DNA of 54,410 nucleotides from Desulfomonilaceae bacterium (GCA_031082285.1 JAVHLK010000014.1:3058-57467); one strand, 5' to 3'. Numbered from the stretch's first letter, positions 1 through 9,440 are shown. Made by a program: numbers and translations. The notes: a model not told the origin generated them from the sequence alone.

Positions 1-2
1 CC

Positions 3-821
3 GGTACGCCTCTGGAACGGCATGCGTTGAGGGACATAAGCTTCGAGCTTCCCACGGGCAAGGTCCTGGGACTGCTTGGCGGAACCGGCAGCGGCAAGAC
101 TACGCTGATCCGCAATCTCAACGGCCTTCTCATTCCGACCGAGGGCGGCGTGCGTCTGGACGGAGTAGACACTCGGGATTACGGTCCCGATGCCCGTCTC
201 AAAGTCGGCGTGGTGTTCCAAAGGCCCGAAAGACAGCTCTTCGATGAGACGGTGTTTCTCGACATTTCTTTTGTCCTCAGACGGTTTTCACGGTTGTCCG
301 AGTCAACGATTCGGACCGCGGTCGAGAGGGCCTGCCGGCTGGTGGGACTCGACATTGCGGAAGTCGGTGAACGTCCTCCCCGCGCATTGACGGATGGGGA
401 AAGACGAAAGGCCGCCATGGCGGGAATACTGGTGAACGAACCCGAAGTGCTTGTGCTTGACGAACCGGCCGTGGGCTTGGATCCGCCGTCGGTTGCGGAT
501 CTGGTTGCCATGATCCGTTCAATGAAGGAACAGGGAGGCACGACGATCGTCATCGCTTCTCACGATATGGATCCGTTTCTCGAAATTCTCGATCTCATGC
601 TGTTGCTCAGCAACGGGCGAGCCGTCGCATTCGGAACTCCGGATGAGATTTGTTCGGACCTTGCCGACAATGAAATGTTCAGGCCCTGGCTGCCCGACGT
701 GGCGGTGCTGGTTCACGACCTGCGCAGGGCGGGCTATGCCATGATACCGAATGAATTCAGGGTACCCGAGCTCGTGCGGCAACTCGCAGCGGGCGATCAA
801 CCCCCGGGAGGCAACTCTTGA
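3..821 (+). CDS. ABC transporter ATPase, CbiO/EcfA-like (5' end outside window)
   Basis: This is the ATPase of an ABC importer, probably of the energy-coupling-factor (cobalt/nickel/vitamin) type, acting at the inner membrane. The reading frame is open to the left edge and the residues before the TTG at 27 (GTPLERHAL) match the usual start of EcfA proteins, so the gene begins outside the window and TTG 27 is not the start. Visible are the Walker A GGTGSGKTT, a Q-loop of ECF type (VFQRPERQLFDETVF), the Walker B and D-loop VLVLDEPAVGLDP, and the switch histidine in ASHDMD. The ABC signature, normally LSGGQ, reads LTDGE, an unusual divergence. The next gene overlaps its stop by 4 bp, so the two are co-transcribed. 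The membrane partners must lie upstream, outside the window. Confidence 0.85.
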   Translation, partial: GTPLERHALRDISFELPTGKVLGLLGGTGSGKTTLIRNLNGLLIPTEGGVRLDGVDTRDYGPDARLKVGVVFQRPERQLFDETVFLDISFVLRRFSRLSESTIRTAVERACRLVGLDIAEVGERPPRALTDGERRKAAMAGILVNEPEVLVLDEPAVGLDPPSVADLVAMIRSMKEQGGTTIVIASHDMDPFLEILDLMLLLSNGRAVAFGTPDEICSDLADNEMFRPWLPDVAVLVHDLRRAGYAMIPNEFRVPELVRQLAAGDQPPGGNS

Positions 822-1516
822 AAAGGGCCGCTGCGGTCATTCTTCTCCTGCTGCTCGTAAGCGAACAGGTGCCGGTATTCGCCGAAAGCAAGATACCGTC
901 GGTCGAGCAAGCGGTTCATCGAATCCAGACCGTGTACGCCGGGTATTGTTGCTTCAAGGCGGCGTTCGATCAATTGACGGTAAACGTGTCAATGGACCTG
1001 AAAGATCGCTTCAAGGGCACCATGTACGTCAGGAAACCCGGCCACATAGCACTTGATGTCGATTGGCCCGAAAGGCAAAAGGTGGTGATCAAGGGAAGGT
1101 CGTACACCGTATTTTTCCCCGACGAAGGCAATGCCGCGCGTGGAGAAATACCGCCGGAAGTAAATGTCGAGCACTTCTTTGGGTTCTTTGCCAATATCGG
1201 CGACCTGGACCGGAACTTCACCATCGAATTTCCGGCAAAAGCCTTTGACGAATCTGCGAACTTGATCTTCCTGGAACTTACGGACAAGAAAAAGCCCACG
1301 AGTACGTTCCGAATCCTTCTCGGGGCCGACCGAGATCATTACACCATCAGACGCGCGATCATCTACGACGCACTGGGAAACTACAACCGCTTTGACCTTT
1401 CCGACATTACGTTTCTCAACTCAATTCCCGAGTCCCAGTTCCAGGTTGCGCCGGGCCCTGCGGAAATCATCACTCCATCAACACCACGGAATCCGAAACA
1501 AAGTGACGCCGATTAG
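818..1516 (+). CDS. LolA-like outer-membrane lipoprotein carrier protein
   Basis: This is a predicted periplasmic protein of 232 residues. The N-terminal signal peptide (two basic residues, then AAAVILLLLLVSEQVPVFA) has a likely cleavage after VFA. The body resembles the LolA/LolB fold: an amphipathic start, then repeated beta-strand segments such as FKGTMYVRKPGHIALDVDWP and a DRNFTIEFP stretch, which in LolA form a half-barrel that carries lipoproteins from the LolCDE complex to the outer membrane. The gene starts with TTG at 818, inside the stop of the ABC ATPase gene (TTGA overlap), behind a good ribosome binding site (GGGAGG about six bases upstream). It carries an adjacent pair of cysteines (YCCF) early in the mature part. 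The family call rests on pattern, not a search; another periplasmic lipid-binding protein is possible. Confidence 0.7.
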   Translation: MKRAAAVILLLLLVSEQVPVFAESKIPSVEQAVHRIQTVYAGYCCFKAAFDQLTVNVSMDLKDRFKGTMYVRKPGHIALDVDWPERQKVVIKGRSYTVFFPDEGNAARGEIPPEVNVEHFFGFFANIGDLDRNFTIEFPAKAFDESANLIFLELTDKKKPTSTFRILLGADRDHYTIRRAIIYDALGNYNRFDLSDITFLNSIPESQFQVAPGPAEIITPSTPRNPKQSDAD

Positions 1517-2825
1517 ACATTTTTCCCTCGTGAGCCTGGGATGCCCCAAGAATCGTGTGGACTCGGAACACATCCTGGCGGTCATGTCCCGAGCAGGTTT
1601 TGTCTTTGTGGAAGAGCCGTCCCGGGCCGATGTGCTGATCGTCAATACATGCGCGTTCATAGAGTCCGCCGTGGAGGAATCCATCGATGCGATACTCGAC
1701 TATCGAGATCTGAATCGCGAAGCGGTCCTTGTCGTAGCGGGCTGCCTGCCGCTGCGATATGGGGACGACCTGAGAGCTTCTCTCCGGGAAGCGGACATCT
1801 TTCTCAAACCTGAAGAGATCCCTCAGATCCCGCAACGTCTCGGCTCCCTCGCTCCTCTCGCACAGCCCACGGCCGATGAAGCGTTCCCCTGTTCCTATAC
1901 GGCGGTTCCGCAAAGAGTACTTACCACTCCGGGATATGCGTACCTGAAGATTGCGGATGGTTGCTCGCGAAAGTGTGCGTACTGCACAATCCCTTCGATC
2001 CGAGGTCCCCTCCGCAGCAGAGACCTGGAAGCCGTCGACCGGGAGGCGCGGATGTTGGCATCCCAAGGCGTCCGCGAACTCGTGCTGGTGGCGCAGGACT
2101 TGACCGGTTACCGCACTGATGCCGGTGAAGGACGCGGACTGGTGAGGCTGTTGGAGCGCCTCAGAGTCGTTCAGGGCATCGAGTGGATCCGCCTCATGTA
2201 TCTCCATCCCCACGGTATCCCGTCCGATCTCGCCGCGGTCATCAATGAATCGAGAACCATCCTGCCGTACCTGGACATACCCTTTCAGCATGTCTCGGAA
2301 AAAGTACTGAAAGCCATGGGCCGGCCGTGGAAACACGACCGGACACGAAGATTGGTGGACGGACTGAGAAACGACGTGCCGGGACTGGTCCTGCGAACAA
2401 CCCTCATGGTGGGATTTCCCGGTGAAGGTGACAAGGAGTTCACGGAACTGAAGGATTTCGTTCAATCCTCCTCCATCGAACACGTGGGAGTCTTCACCTA
2501 TTCCCCTGAAGAGGGGACTCCCGCCATGGCCCTCGGCGACCCGGTGCCCGCAGAGACCAAGGCGGCCAGGGCGGATGAACTGCGGAATCTGCATCTGGAA
2601 TCCGAGGAGAAACGTAACCGCGGTCGGGTGGGATCCATAGAGAGGTGCATCGTTGAGGGAGTATCCGAGGAGTCGGATCTGCTCCTCCAAGGACGTACGT
2701 GGGACCAGGCTCCTGAAGTTGACGGCGTTCTTTACATTACGGAAGGCGTCGCGTCCGCGGGGGAAATCCGCGACATTGAACTTACCGACTGCAACGGCCC
2801 CGACCTGTTCGGAGAAATCCGGTAA
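1503..2825 (+). CDS. rimO: Ribosomal protein S12 methylthiotransferase RimO
   Basis: RimO is a radical-SAM enzyme that adds a methylthio group to the conserved aspartate of ribosomal protein S12. All three parts of the family are seen: the N-terminal domain with its three cluster cysteines (SLGCPKNRVDSE, NTCAFI, GCLP), the radical-SAM motif C-x3-C-x2-C in GCSRKCAYCTIP, and a C-terminal TRAM-like segment ending near residue 440. The open frame extends upstream, but the GTG at 1503 gives a protein of 440 residues starting just before the conserved SLGCPKN block, matching the usual length; it overlaps the LolA-like gene by 14 bp. S12 is not encoded in the window. The S12 aspartate specificity separates it from MiaB; the SLGCPKNRVDSE sequence favours RimO. 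Confidence 0.95.
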   Translation: MTPIRHFSLVSLGCPKNRVDSEHILAVMSRAGFVFVEEPSRADVLIVNTCAFIESAVEESIDAILDYRDLNREAVLVVAGCLPLRYGDDLRASLREADIFLKPEEIPQIPQRLGSLAPLAQPTADEAFPCSYTAVPQRVLTTPGYAYLKIADGCSRKCAYCTIPSIRGPLRSRDLEAVDREARMLASQGVRELVLVAQDLTGYRTDAGEGRGLVRLLERLRVVQGIEWIRLMYLHPHGIPSDLAAVINESRTILPYLDIPFQHVSEKVLKAMGRPWKHDRTRRLVDGLRNDVPGLVLRTTLMVGFPGEGDKEFTELKDFVQSSSIEHVGVFTYSPEEGTPAMALGDPVPAETKAARADELRNLHLESEEKRNRGRVGSIERCIVEGVSEESDLLLQGRTWDQAPEVDGVLYITEGVASAGEIRDIELTDCNGPDLFGEIR

Positions 2826-2996
2826 TACGGTACCCCCACATCCCCGCAACAGTGGACCGGTTATTCCCGGCTGAACTATTCCTCTTCCCGGTACGTAACC
2901 GATTCGGCACTTCCGGCGGGACGCGGACTATCTCGGTACGCATTCCCGAGCGAGGTCCGGCAACCTAGACGCGGGTTGTGTCGCCTTCAGAAATTC

Positions 2997-3021
2997 TCCG
3001 GAGAGCATGTGCTCTGCCGGA
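2997..3021 (-). terminator. Hairpin downstream of the small minus-strand ORF
   Basis: TCCGG-AGAGC pairs with GCTCT-CCGGA with one bulged base. Read on the minus strand it is followed by a short T-containing run (GAATTTC). It lies 30 bp past the stop of the possible 27-residue membrane peptide, so it may end that transcript. The run of T is weak. Confidence 0.35.
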
Positions 3022-3050
3022 CAAATGTCGTGCGGCCTGCCGCGGCGAGG

Positions 3051-3134
3051 TCAGTTATACATGAATTCGTACAGAGCCACGGCAATGATGACCGCGGCAA
3101 TGACTACGATTTTGATGATCAACGCGCTTTCCAT
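3051..3134 (-). CDS. Possible 27-residue single-span membrane peptide
   Basis: The frame opens with ATG at 3134 and encodes MESALIIKIVVIAAVIIAVA followed by LYEFMYN: one clean hydrophobic helix with a short acidic N-terminus. A plausible promoter on the same strand (TTGCAT-18 bp-TATTAT, 3228 to 3199) lies about 65 bp upstream and a hairpin lies just downstream, giving the outline of a short independent transcript. I see no Shine-Dalgarno sequence before the ATG. The frame stays open upstream to 3281, but those starts lie over or upstream of the promoter. It sits in the 650-bp gap between rimO and pilQ, facing away from pilQ. I recognise no family; the hydrophobic pattern could be chance in a rather AT-rich gap. 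Confidence 0.35.
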   Translation of the reverse strand: MESALIIKIVVIAAVIIAVALYEFMYN

Positions 3135-3198
3135 GAAGAAATCATAGCCGAGGCGGGGGATTTTTGGAACAAAAAACAATCTGCGCCGATGTTCTAAC

Positions 3199-3228
3199 AT
3201 AATATTGTGAGGATACGGTAAAATGCAA
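3199..3228 (-). promoter_or_regulatory. Possible sigma-70 promoter for the small membrane peptide
   Basis: On the minus strand TTGCAT (3228-3223) and TATTAT (3204-3199) are separated by 18 bp. The -35 has two mismatches and the -10 has one. Transcription would start about 55 bp before the ATG at 3134. Confidence 0.35.
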
Positions 3229-3302
3229 AAGTGGCGGCTCTTATACAGATCAAGCGTAACTTGAAATAAAATCTCTATCACACCGTTTTTAGATCTTTTT
3301 TA

Positions 3303-3332
3303 TTGACACAACCACCTCCGCTCTGCTATCAT
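3303..3332 (+). promoter_or_regulatory. Sigma-70 promoter for the pilQ-like gene
   Basis: A perfect TTGACA (3303-3308) is followed after 18 bp by TATCAT (3327-3332). It lies 140 bp before the ATG at 3473 with no other gene between, so the secretin gene is probably transcribed alone, with a leader of about 130 nt. Confidence 0.7.
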
Positions 3333-3472
3333 CCCTTCAGCCTGTCATCCGGCTGAGGATTTTGTTCCTCTGAAAAATGAGCCGGACTGGGTCGCAAAAA
3401 TTCATCACCCAGGGCACCGTGACTTCCGCATGGTCTGGACAGCCTCCACACGGTCTTCGGGAGAGGATAAAA

Positions 3473-6400
3473 ATGAGGTCACCTGTAGCAAGTTATAAAT
3501 CCCTCTGGCTCGGATGCCTGCTTGTCGCGTTGACGCATGTTCCGGCGTTTGCCGCAGTTTCCGGCGAGATCACCGGAGTAGCGCTGGACACTCCGACACC
3601 AACAGTGTCGTGATCGATGCGAAAGGAAAGGTGGGCAAGTACCTGGCACGTGTTATCGGCAACCCTAACAGGCTCGTGATGGACTTTGACGATACGCGTG
3701 TGGGCAACATCCCCCGCAACGTCTCTGTGGGCAAATCCGACATTCACGAGATTCGCGTGGGTGAATTCAAGTCCAGGGCACGTGTGGTGGTCGATTTCCG
3801 TGATCGGCCCGTTCCCGCGTTTAAGGTGAGACGCGAGAACAATCGGATCTCTCTGATGCTCGGAAATTCACTCGCCGATTACCTTCCCAAGGCCGAGACG
3901 GAACGGACGGCAAAGGGTTCCGACGGGGGGGGCAAGAAGTCCGCCCTGACGCCCACCTTTGTGCCGGCCGCGGCCAACGGTTTGGAAGGCGCTGCTGCGG
4001 GAGGAACCGCCCCTGGTAAAGCGGCAGGTTCCGAGCGTGCATCCAAGCTTGTGGGTAAGCGAATTTCGTCCCCTCATTCGTCTCGGAGGGCACACACGGG
4101 AGCACACGGCGTAGACGAGGGTGCGCGTCAAACCGAACGCTCGAAGCTCGATGTCAAAGAAGTCAAGTTGGCGCAACAAATGGACATCGGCAGACCCTCT
4201 TCTTCACAAGCAATGCAAAGTGCCCCGCGGTCGAGTAAGGCGGGTGCCTCTCCATCAACTTCGGTCAATGTACCCTCAACTGCGAGAGGCGGAGAGGACC
4301 GGAGAATGGTTCGCGAGGTCCGGCCTCCCGTTACCCCCCCGACTCCCGATCCGCGGCTCCTGGTTCAGGAGATTACCGAACTGAGGTTCTTCCAGGTCGG
4401 CCACAACTCACGGTTGATGATCCGTGGGGGCGATCAGCTCGACTACCGAATGAACAACGTCAGTCCCACGAAGATCAGGCTGGATCTCATCAATGCAGAG
4501 ATACCCAAGGCCCATCAGAAGCCGCTGAGAACCGATCTCTTTTCGACTTCCGTGGAGATGATCGTACCTGGTTCGCAAACGATATTCATCCAGCTCAAGG
4601 ATTCGGTACCGACGCAAGTTCAGAAGCAGAAAGGCGTCTTGATGATTGATTTTCCGCCGCCCCGGTTCAAGACCGAGCAATCCGGCGATCGAGAAGGCGG
4701 CGGAGAGGCGACTAGAATCATTCAGGAAGAGCAGATTCGCAAGAGTATCGAATCTCGCAACACGGCTATTGAAAGGGTTCAGAAGGATCTTGAGCAGCTT
4801 CAGAAGCAGCGACTTGAGATTTTGAAGAGCTTCCAGGTCACGCCCGACCCGGAGGTCTTTCAAAAGCCGGTCACTATGGACTTTCAAGGCATAACACTGA
4901 GGAACGCCTTCCGACTCCTCGCGGAGCAGGCCGGCGTGAACATCATTGTCGGCAACGAAGTGAGCGGCACGACGACTCTTCGACTGTTTGAAGTGCCTCT
5001 GGGCCAGGTCATGGACACCATATTGAACACCCACGGCTTGGACAGGGTCATGGTAGGCAACGTGATGCGCGTCGGAGCCAAGGGTGCGATCACGACGTTC
5101 AAGGAGGAACGGCAGAAGGAATACCTGCAACGCATGAACGAGGTGGACAAGAGAATCGAGAGCAGCCGCCAGGAGATCACCTCTAACCAGCAAGAGATCG
5201 AACGGTTGCTCGAGGAGCTCAAGACGCTTCAAGAAGCTCCGGTAGACGACACCAAGGCGGAAGAGATCGGTGAAGCGGGCTGTATTGAGTATGAAGGAGA
5301 GCGCATCTGCTTCCAGTACGCCACGGTGCGGGTGGTTTATGCACGGCCGTCTCAAATTGTGACTACGCTCGACTGCCTGTTCCGTTTGAACTGCCCGGGG
5401 GCCCGTGCGGTGGGCAGGCGTGCCACGACGGTCACCAGCGAAGAGATGGGGGACCTTCAGGCCGAGCAGGCCGAGGGACAGATGGGCCGCCAGCAGTACA
5501 TGCAGTACCTGTCCGACCAGGGCTTCACTTCGGACAGTCCAGGTGGCCGTGCGAGAATGCAGCGGTACGATCGGGTTCAGTCCGAGAGGGAAAGGGCCGC
5601 GGCTTCGGCCGCCATGGCGGCCGGGGTTACGCAACAGGGAGGCGGCGGCGTTCAGGTCATGCTGCCGTACGGTGAAGACCCCAAGCTGGCCAGGATCCTT
5701 GCCTACGGAATTATCTGGGCCAACGACAACGATCGGATGATATTCATCAAGGATACGCCCGAGCGCATTGCACAGATGAAGAAGCTCATCTTCACACTCG
5801 ACGTGCCGATACCCCAGGTCCTCATCGAGAGCCGCCTGGTGCTGGCCGGCAAGACCTTTGGCCGAGGCTTGGGCGTCGTCTGGGGCGGTCGCAACAACCA
5901 GGCCGGCCCACTTTCGGTAGACAGGCAGCTTTTCTGGGGATACGCCGGCAACACTGGTAATGCCGCCAGAACGGCCACGGCCGGCACCACCGCCGGCACC
6001 CCGATTCCCTCGCAACTTGCGATCAACCTGCCGCCGACCATTTCGGGCTTCAGCACCGCACAGTCCGTTCCGAGTGCGGCCATGCAGTTTGGTTTTCTCG
6101 CCGGAGACTACCTCACCGAGTTGGATGCCCGCCTCACCCTTGGAGAGAGCACCGGTCAAACCAAGACCATCTCACGACCCAAGGTCCAGGTCGCGGACGG
6201 CCAGAGCGCAATCATCAGCAACGGTCAGCGCGTGCCCTATCAGACGATCACGGTGGAAGGCACACAGACCCAGTTGGTCAACGCGGTGCTGTCGCTCACG
6301 GTTATGCCGAGGATCTATGCGGACGGCAGAATCCGGATGCAGATCAACATAACCGACGACTCGCCCGATTTCACCTTCAGTCCGCCGGTCATCAATACGA

Positions 6401-6621
6401 GAAGGAGTTCCACCACTCTGACGGTAAAAGACGGCGAGACCGCGGTAATCGGCGGCATACTGAGGAATGACGGCGGCGACAGCAGACAGGGAGTCCCGAT
6501 CTTGATGAACGTTCCCGTGCTCGGCTACCTGTTCAGCGCAAAGCAAGCGAGTAAGTCTCTGGCGGAGCTGCTCGTATTCATCACACCCTCAATCGTCAGG
6601 CGTCCTCCGCCTGCATCGTAA
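3473..6621 (+). CDS. pilQ: PilQ-like type IV pilus secretin (frame interrupted near base 3600)
   Basis: This is a predicted outer-membrane secretin through which type IV pili exit. ATG 3473 follows GAGAGGA and encodes a signal peptide (KSLWLGCLLVALTHVPAFA) and GEITGVALDT, the start of an AMIN domain, but that frame stops at 3611. The AMIN domain continues in the frame one base back (TNSVVIDAKGKVGKYLARVI) to 6621. One base therefore seems to be missing between about 3586 and 3600, by sequencing error or mutation; I see no slippery site. Next come a basic low-complexity linker, a second AMIN-like segment (about 4370-4670), a coiled coil (4729-4845), an STN domain (4870-5085), a second coiled coil (5101-5240), a four-cysteine region (5281-5395), and the secretin core with its C-terminal signature (GVPILMNVPVLGYLF). 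The usual pilMNOP genes are not adjacent. A GspD-type secretin is less likely because of the AMIN domains. Confidence 0.85.
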
Positions 6622-6646
6622 ATCCAAATCCACACATACCCGCAAC

Positions 6647-6683
6647 GCGTCTCCCGTACATACGGGGGACGCTTTTCTTTCTT
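6647..6683 (+). terminator. Rho-independent terminator of the pilQ-like gene
   Basis: GCGTCTCCCGT pairs with ACGGGGGACGC across the loop ACAT, one G-T pair included, and is followed by the tract TTTTCTTTCTT. It starts 25 bp after the stop of the secretin gene. Confidence 0.85.
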
Positions 6684-6694
6684 GATCGATGATT

Positions 6695-7234
6695 TCAGGA
6701 AGGGGCGGGGACCTTTTCCAGGAGACGTTTCTTGTACTGTTCGACGGTTCGAGCCAGGTCGCCGGTCGCGTCGGAACCCGCCGGCAGCTTGGGCATTACC
6801 GCGCTTCCAGAAATCCCCCAAGAGGCAAGCTTCTTGGTTTCACGCAGGAGGATCTTTTTCGTGTCCTTGGAGCCAGCCTTTGCCGCGTTCTTGAAGGCTT
6901 CCCGGGCTTCCCTGAGAATCGGCTTGGTCGGTTCGGCCTGGGGCATCTTTGCCAAAAGGTCCAAGTGCTTCACGCCGCGGGCACCGCTCGGCATCTCACG
7001 CACAAGCTCTTCCCACAGATACGCTCCGAGGAGTGCGCGGTCCTCCTCGCTCTCCTCCTGCACCGATCGCAGAATCTGATCACAGCCGGCCGGATCCTCC
7101 ATGAGTTTCACGCGCAGCCCTCGGGCCCTCTTACGGAAGTCTTCCTTGCGAAGGTCTTCCTTCTCTTCGTCGGAAAGGGCCATTCCGCGTGTGCGCTCCA
7201 TGATCAGATCCATTGTGCTTAGGATTTCACCCAA
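6695..7234 (-). CDS. Protein of unknown function, 179 residues, soluble and helical
   Basis: I recognise no family. The product is highly charged and probably all-helical, with no signal peptide or membrane span. It has an acidic-basic N-terminal half (EEKEDLRKEDFRKRARG), a central helix around QEESEEDRALLGAYLWEELV, and a lysine-rich C-terminal half. It carries one cysteine. The TTG at 7234 is preceded by AAGGA with seven bases between, which supports that start over the internal ATG at 7213. It is convergent with pilQ (the pilQ terminator ends 12 bp from its stop) and lies downstream of proA on the same strand, with about 190 bp between, so it could be the last gene of the proA transcript. 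The codon pattern looks like its neighbours, so I think it is a real gene. Confidence 0.65.
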   Translation of the reverse strand: MGEILSTMDLIMERTRGMALSDEEKEDLRKEDFRKRARGLRVKLMEDPAGCDQILRSVQEESEEDRALLGAYLWEELVREMPSGARGVKHLDLLAKMPQAEPTKPILREAREAFKNAAKAGSKDTKKILLRETKKLASWGISGSAVMPKLPAGSDATGDLARTVEQYKKRLLEKVPAPS

Positions 7235-7425
7235 TTTGATGTCCTTTTCCTCTTATTCCCGAATCGCGTCGGGGTTTGTCTGCCTTGCGCGGCCTGCCGG
7301 CCCGCGTTCTCCGACCGAGCCCGCTCACGAGATACACGTCCCCAACGAACGTGCCATATCGGCCGGCCGTGTCGGCGACCGTCACAAAACTCTGAGGCGG
7401 GACGGCGGTCCCTTACCCGCCATGT

Positions 7426-8682
7426 TCATTCTCGAATCTGTCCGTCACCCAGTACGATGAACTTGGTGGTCGTCAAGTCCTCAGTCCCCATCGGCCCGAA
7501 CGAATGAATCTTGGTGGTGCTGATGCCGATCTCGGCACCCAAACCGTACACGTATCCGTCACTCATACGCGTGGACGCATTGACGATCACCGACGAGGAA
7601 TTCACCTCTTTGAGAAATCTTTGTGACGCGGCATAGTCGCGGGTCACAATAGATTCGGTGTGAAGGGAACCGTACTTGGCGATGTGACGCATTGCCTCAT
7701 CCATGTCGTCGACTACTTTCACCGCCAGTATGAGATCGAGGTACTCGGCATACCAGTCGTCCTCGGCGGCCGGCTTCATGTCGTTCACGATGGATCGTGA
7801 CTTCTCGCATCCTCTCAGTTCGACTCCGGCCTCAATCAATCTCCGTGCCGCCCTGGGCAGAAACTCCTCGGCTACATTCTTGTGCACCAGGAGCGTCTCC
7901 ATGGCATTGCAGACACCGGGGCGCTGAACTTTTGAATTGAATGCCAGCTCCACCGCCATGTCCAGGTCCGCGGCCGCGTCGACGTATAGGTGGCATACGC
8001 CCTTGTAATGCTTAATGACCGGAATCCGGGAATTTTCGGCCACGAACCGGATGAGTTGCTCGCCGCCCCGCGGTATGATGAGATCTATCAAATCCTCGAG
8101 TTTCAGCAGATGAAGGATCGCTTCTCGGTCCGTGGTCGGGAGCAGGTTGACGACGTTCTCGTTCACTGCATTCTTCTTCAGAACCTCTTTGAGAAGCTTT
8201 ACGATGGCCGCGTTGGAACCGGACGCCTCGGATCCGCCTCGCAAGATGACCGCGTTGCCTGCTTTGAGGCACAGAGCTGCCGCATCCGCGGTCACATTGG
8301 GTCTCGACTCATAAATGATGCCGATGACGCCGAGCGGGATCCTCATTCGTCCCACGCGCATACCGTTCGGCCGGGTCCGCATACGGACGATTTCCCCCAC
8401 CGGATCGGGAAATGCCGCGATTTCTTCCAGGCCCGCGGCCGTTTGATCGATGACCTTATCCGACAGGGTGAGCCTGTCGAGCATGGCTCGCGAGAGACCC
8501 TGAGCTTGTCCGGCTTCCAGGTCCTTGCTGTTTTCCCGTTGCAGGAAAGATCGGTTGTCTCGAAGGATTTGTGCCATCTCCGCCAGGATCTTTTCCTTGG
8601 CGGTCATCGAGAGCGCGGCCGCCTCCCCGGCCGCTTCACGTGTGAGGGCTGCGATGGTGCGAACTTCGTCCTGTAGGGTCAT
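7426..8682 (-). CDS. proA: Gamma-glutamyl phosphate reductase (proline synthesis)
   Basis: ProA reduces gamma-glutamyl phosphate with NADPH to glutamate semialdehyde, the second step of proline synthesis, in the cytoplasm. The aldehyde-dehydrogenase fold is clear: the substrate loop [18 protein letters not shown], the nucleotide-binding stretch [10 protein letters not shown], and the catalytic cysteine in [14 protein letters not shown]. The C-terminal [20 protein letters not shown] motif is intact. I place the start at the ATG at 8682, preceded by GGAG, giving 418 residues as in E. coli (417); a GTG four codons upstream is less likely because it overlaps the ribosome binding site. The usual partner proB is not next to it. 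It is divergent from mobB with about 230 bp between them, in which I see no clear promoter. Confidence 0.95.
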   Translation of the reverse strand: MTLQDEVRTIAALTREAAGEAAALSMTAKEKILAEMAQILRDNRSFLQRENSKDLEAGQAQGLSRAMLDRLTLSDKVIDQTAAGLEEIAAFPDPVGEIVRMRTRPNGMRVGRMRIPLGVIGIIYESRPNVTADAAALCLKAGNAVILRGGSEASGSNAAIVKLLKEVLKKNAVNENVVNLLPTTDREAILHLLKLEDLIDLIIPRGGEQLIRFVAENSRIPVIKHYKGVCHLYVDAAADLDMAVELAFNSKVQRPGVCNAMETLLVHKNVAEEFLPRAARRLIEAGVELRGCEKSRSIVNDMKPAAEDDWYAEYLDLILAVKVVDDMDEAMRHIAKYGSLHTESIVTRDYAASQRFLKEVNSSSVIVNASTRMSDGYVYGLGAEIGISTTKIHSFGPMGTEDLTTTKFIVLGDGQIRE

Positions 8683-8910
8683 TTTCTTCTCCACGAGGTT
8701 ACGTTATCCTGACTGTTCACCGGGCTTGCACGACTCGTCGTGGTGCGCGAGGCGAGGACGGCAGGACGGACAACCTCCCTCTGCATCCATACCCGGCGTG
8801 ATTCCGAACTGCTGTGCACGTCACGGTGAACGCGATCACATTCTGTGTGGCAATCGTCGGCCGAGTAAATTATTCTATGTTTTTTGGAATTATATCGAAA
8901 GGATTTTTTG

Positions 8911-9420
8911 ATGATTCCCATTCTCTCAATCGTCGGCAAGTCGGATTCCGGAAAGACCACGCTGCTGGAAAAGGTCGTACGGGAGCTTACGGATCGAGGG
9001 CATAGAATCGCAACCGTCAAACACGATGCACACAGCTTTGAGATCGATCACGAAGGAAAAGACTCGTGGAGACACAAGCGGGCCGGTTCACGGCTCACGA
9101 TCATCTCGTCCCCCACCAAGATGGCTCTGGTAGCCGACACGGATCATGACCACCGTTTGGACGAGATCCGAGACAGGTACGTGTGGGGCGTAGATCTGAT
9201 CATCACCGAAGGGTACAAGAGAGAGACTCACCCGAAGATAGAAGTCTATCGGAGTGAACTTCACAGGGATCTGCTGTGTCGGGCCGACGAAAATCTCGTG
9301 GCCGTTGCCGGCGACCCGTCCGATCCTCCGGAGGGCATCCCGGTATTCGATCTCAACGACGTCCGTCCATTGTGCGATTTCATCGAGAAACGATTTCTCA
9401 ATCCTCTGAAAGATCGCTGA
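8911..9420 (+). CDS. mobB: MobB, molybdopterin-guanine dinucleotide biosynthesis adaptor
   Basis: MobB is a small GTP-binding protein that assists MobA in making the guanine dinucleotide form of the molybdenum cofactor used by DMSO-reductase-type enzymes such as formate dehydrogenase. Seen here: the P-loop VGKSDSGKTTLLEKVV at the N-terminus, the TVKHDAHSFEIDHEGKDSW block typical of MobB, and VDLIITEGYKRETHPKIEVY. The ATG at 8911 is preceded by GAAAGGA at seven bases and starts right before the P-loop; frames extending upstream lack this. The length, 169 residues, is normal. MobA is not in the window. The molybdenum hydroxylase at 12545-16306 belongs to the xanthine oxidase family, which normally uses another cofactor form, so a direct link to it is not implied. 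Confidence 0.93.
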   Translation: MIPILSIVGKSDSGKTTLLEKVVRELTDRGHRIATVKHDAHSFEIDHEGKDSWRHKRAGSRLTIISSPTKMALVADTDHDHRLDEIRDRYVWGVDLIITEGYKRETHPKIEVYRSELHRDLLCRADENLVAVAGDPSDPPEGIPVFDLNDVRPLCDFIEKRFLNPLKDR

Positions 9421-9440
9421 TAACAGGCATCGGATGGATT

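Noticed and set aside
1470-2849. A 459-residue open frame antisense to rimO
   Set aside because: It is a shadow of the strongly identified rimO; the translation has no domain character.
4408-6159. A 583-residue open frame antisense to the secretin gene
   Set aside because: Shadow of the secretin coding strand; long only because of biased codon use.
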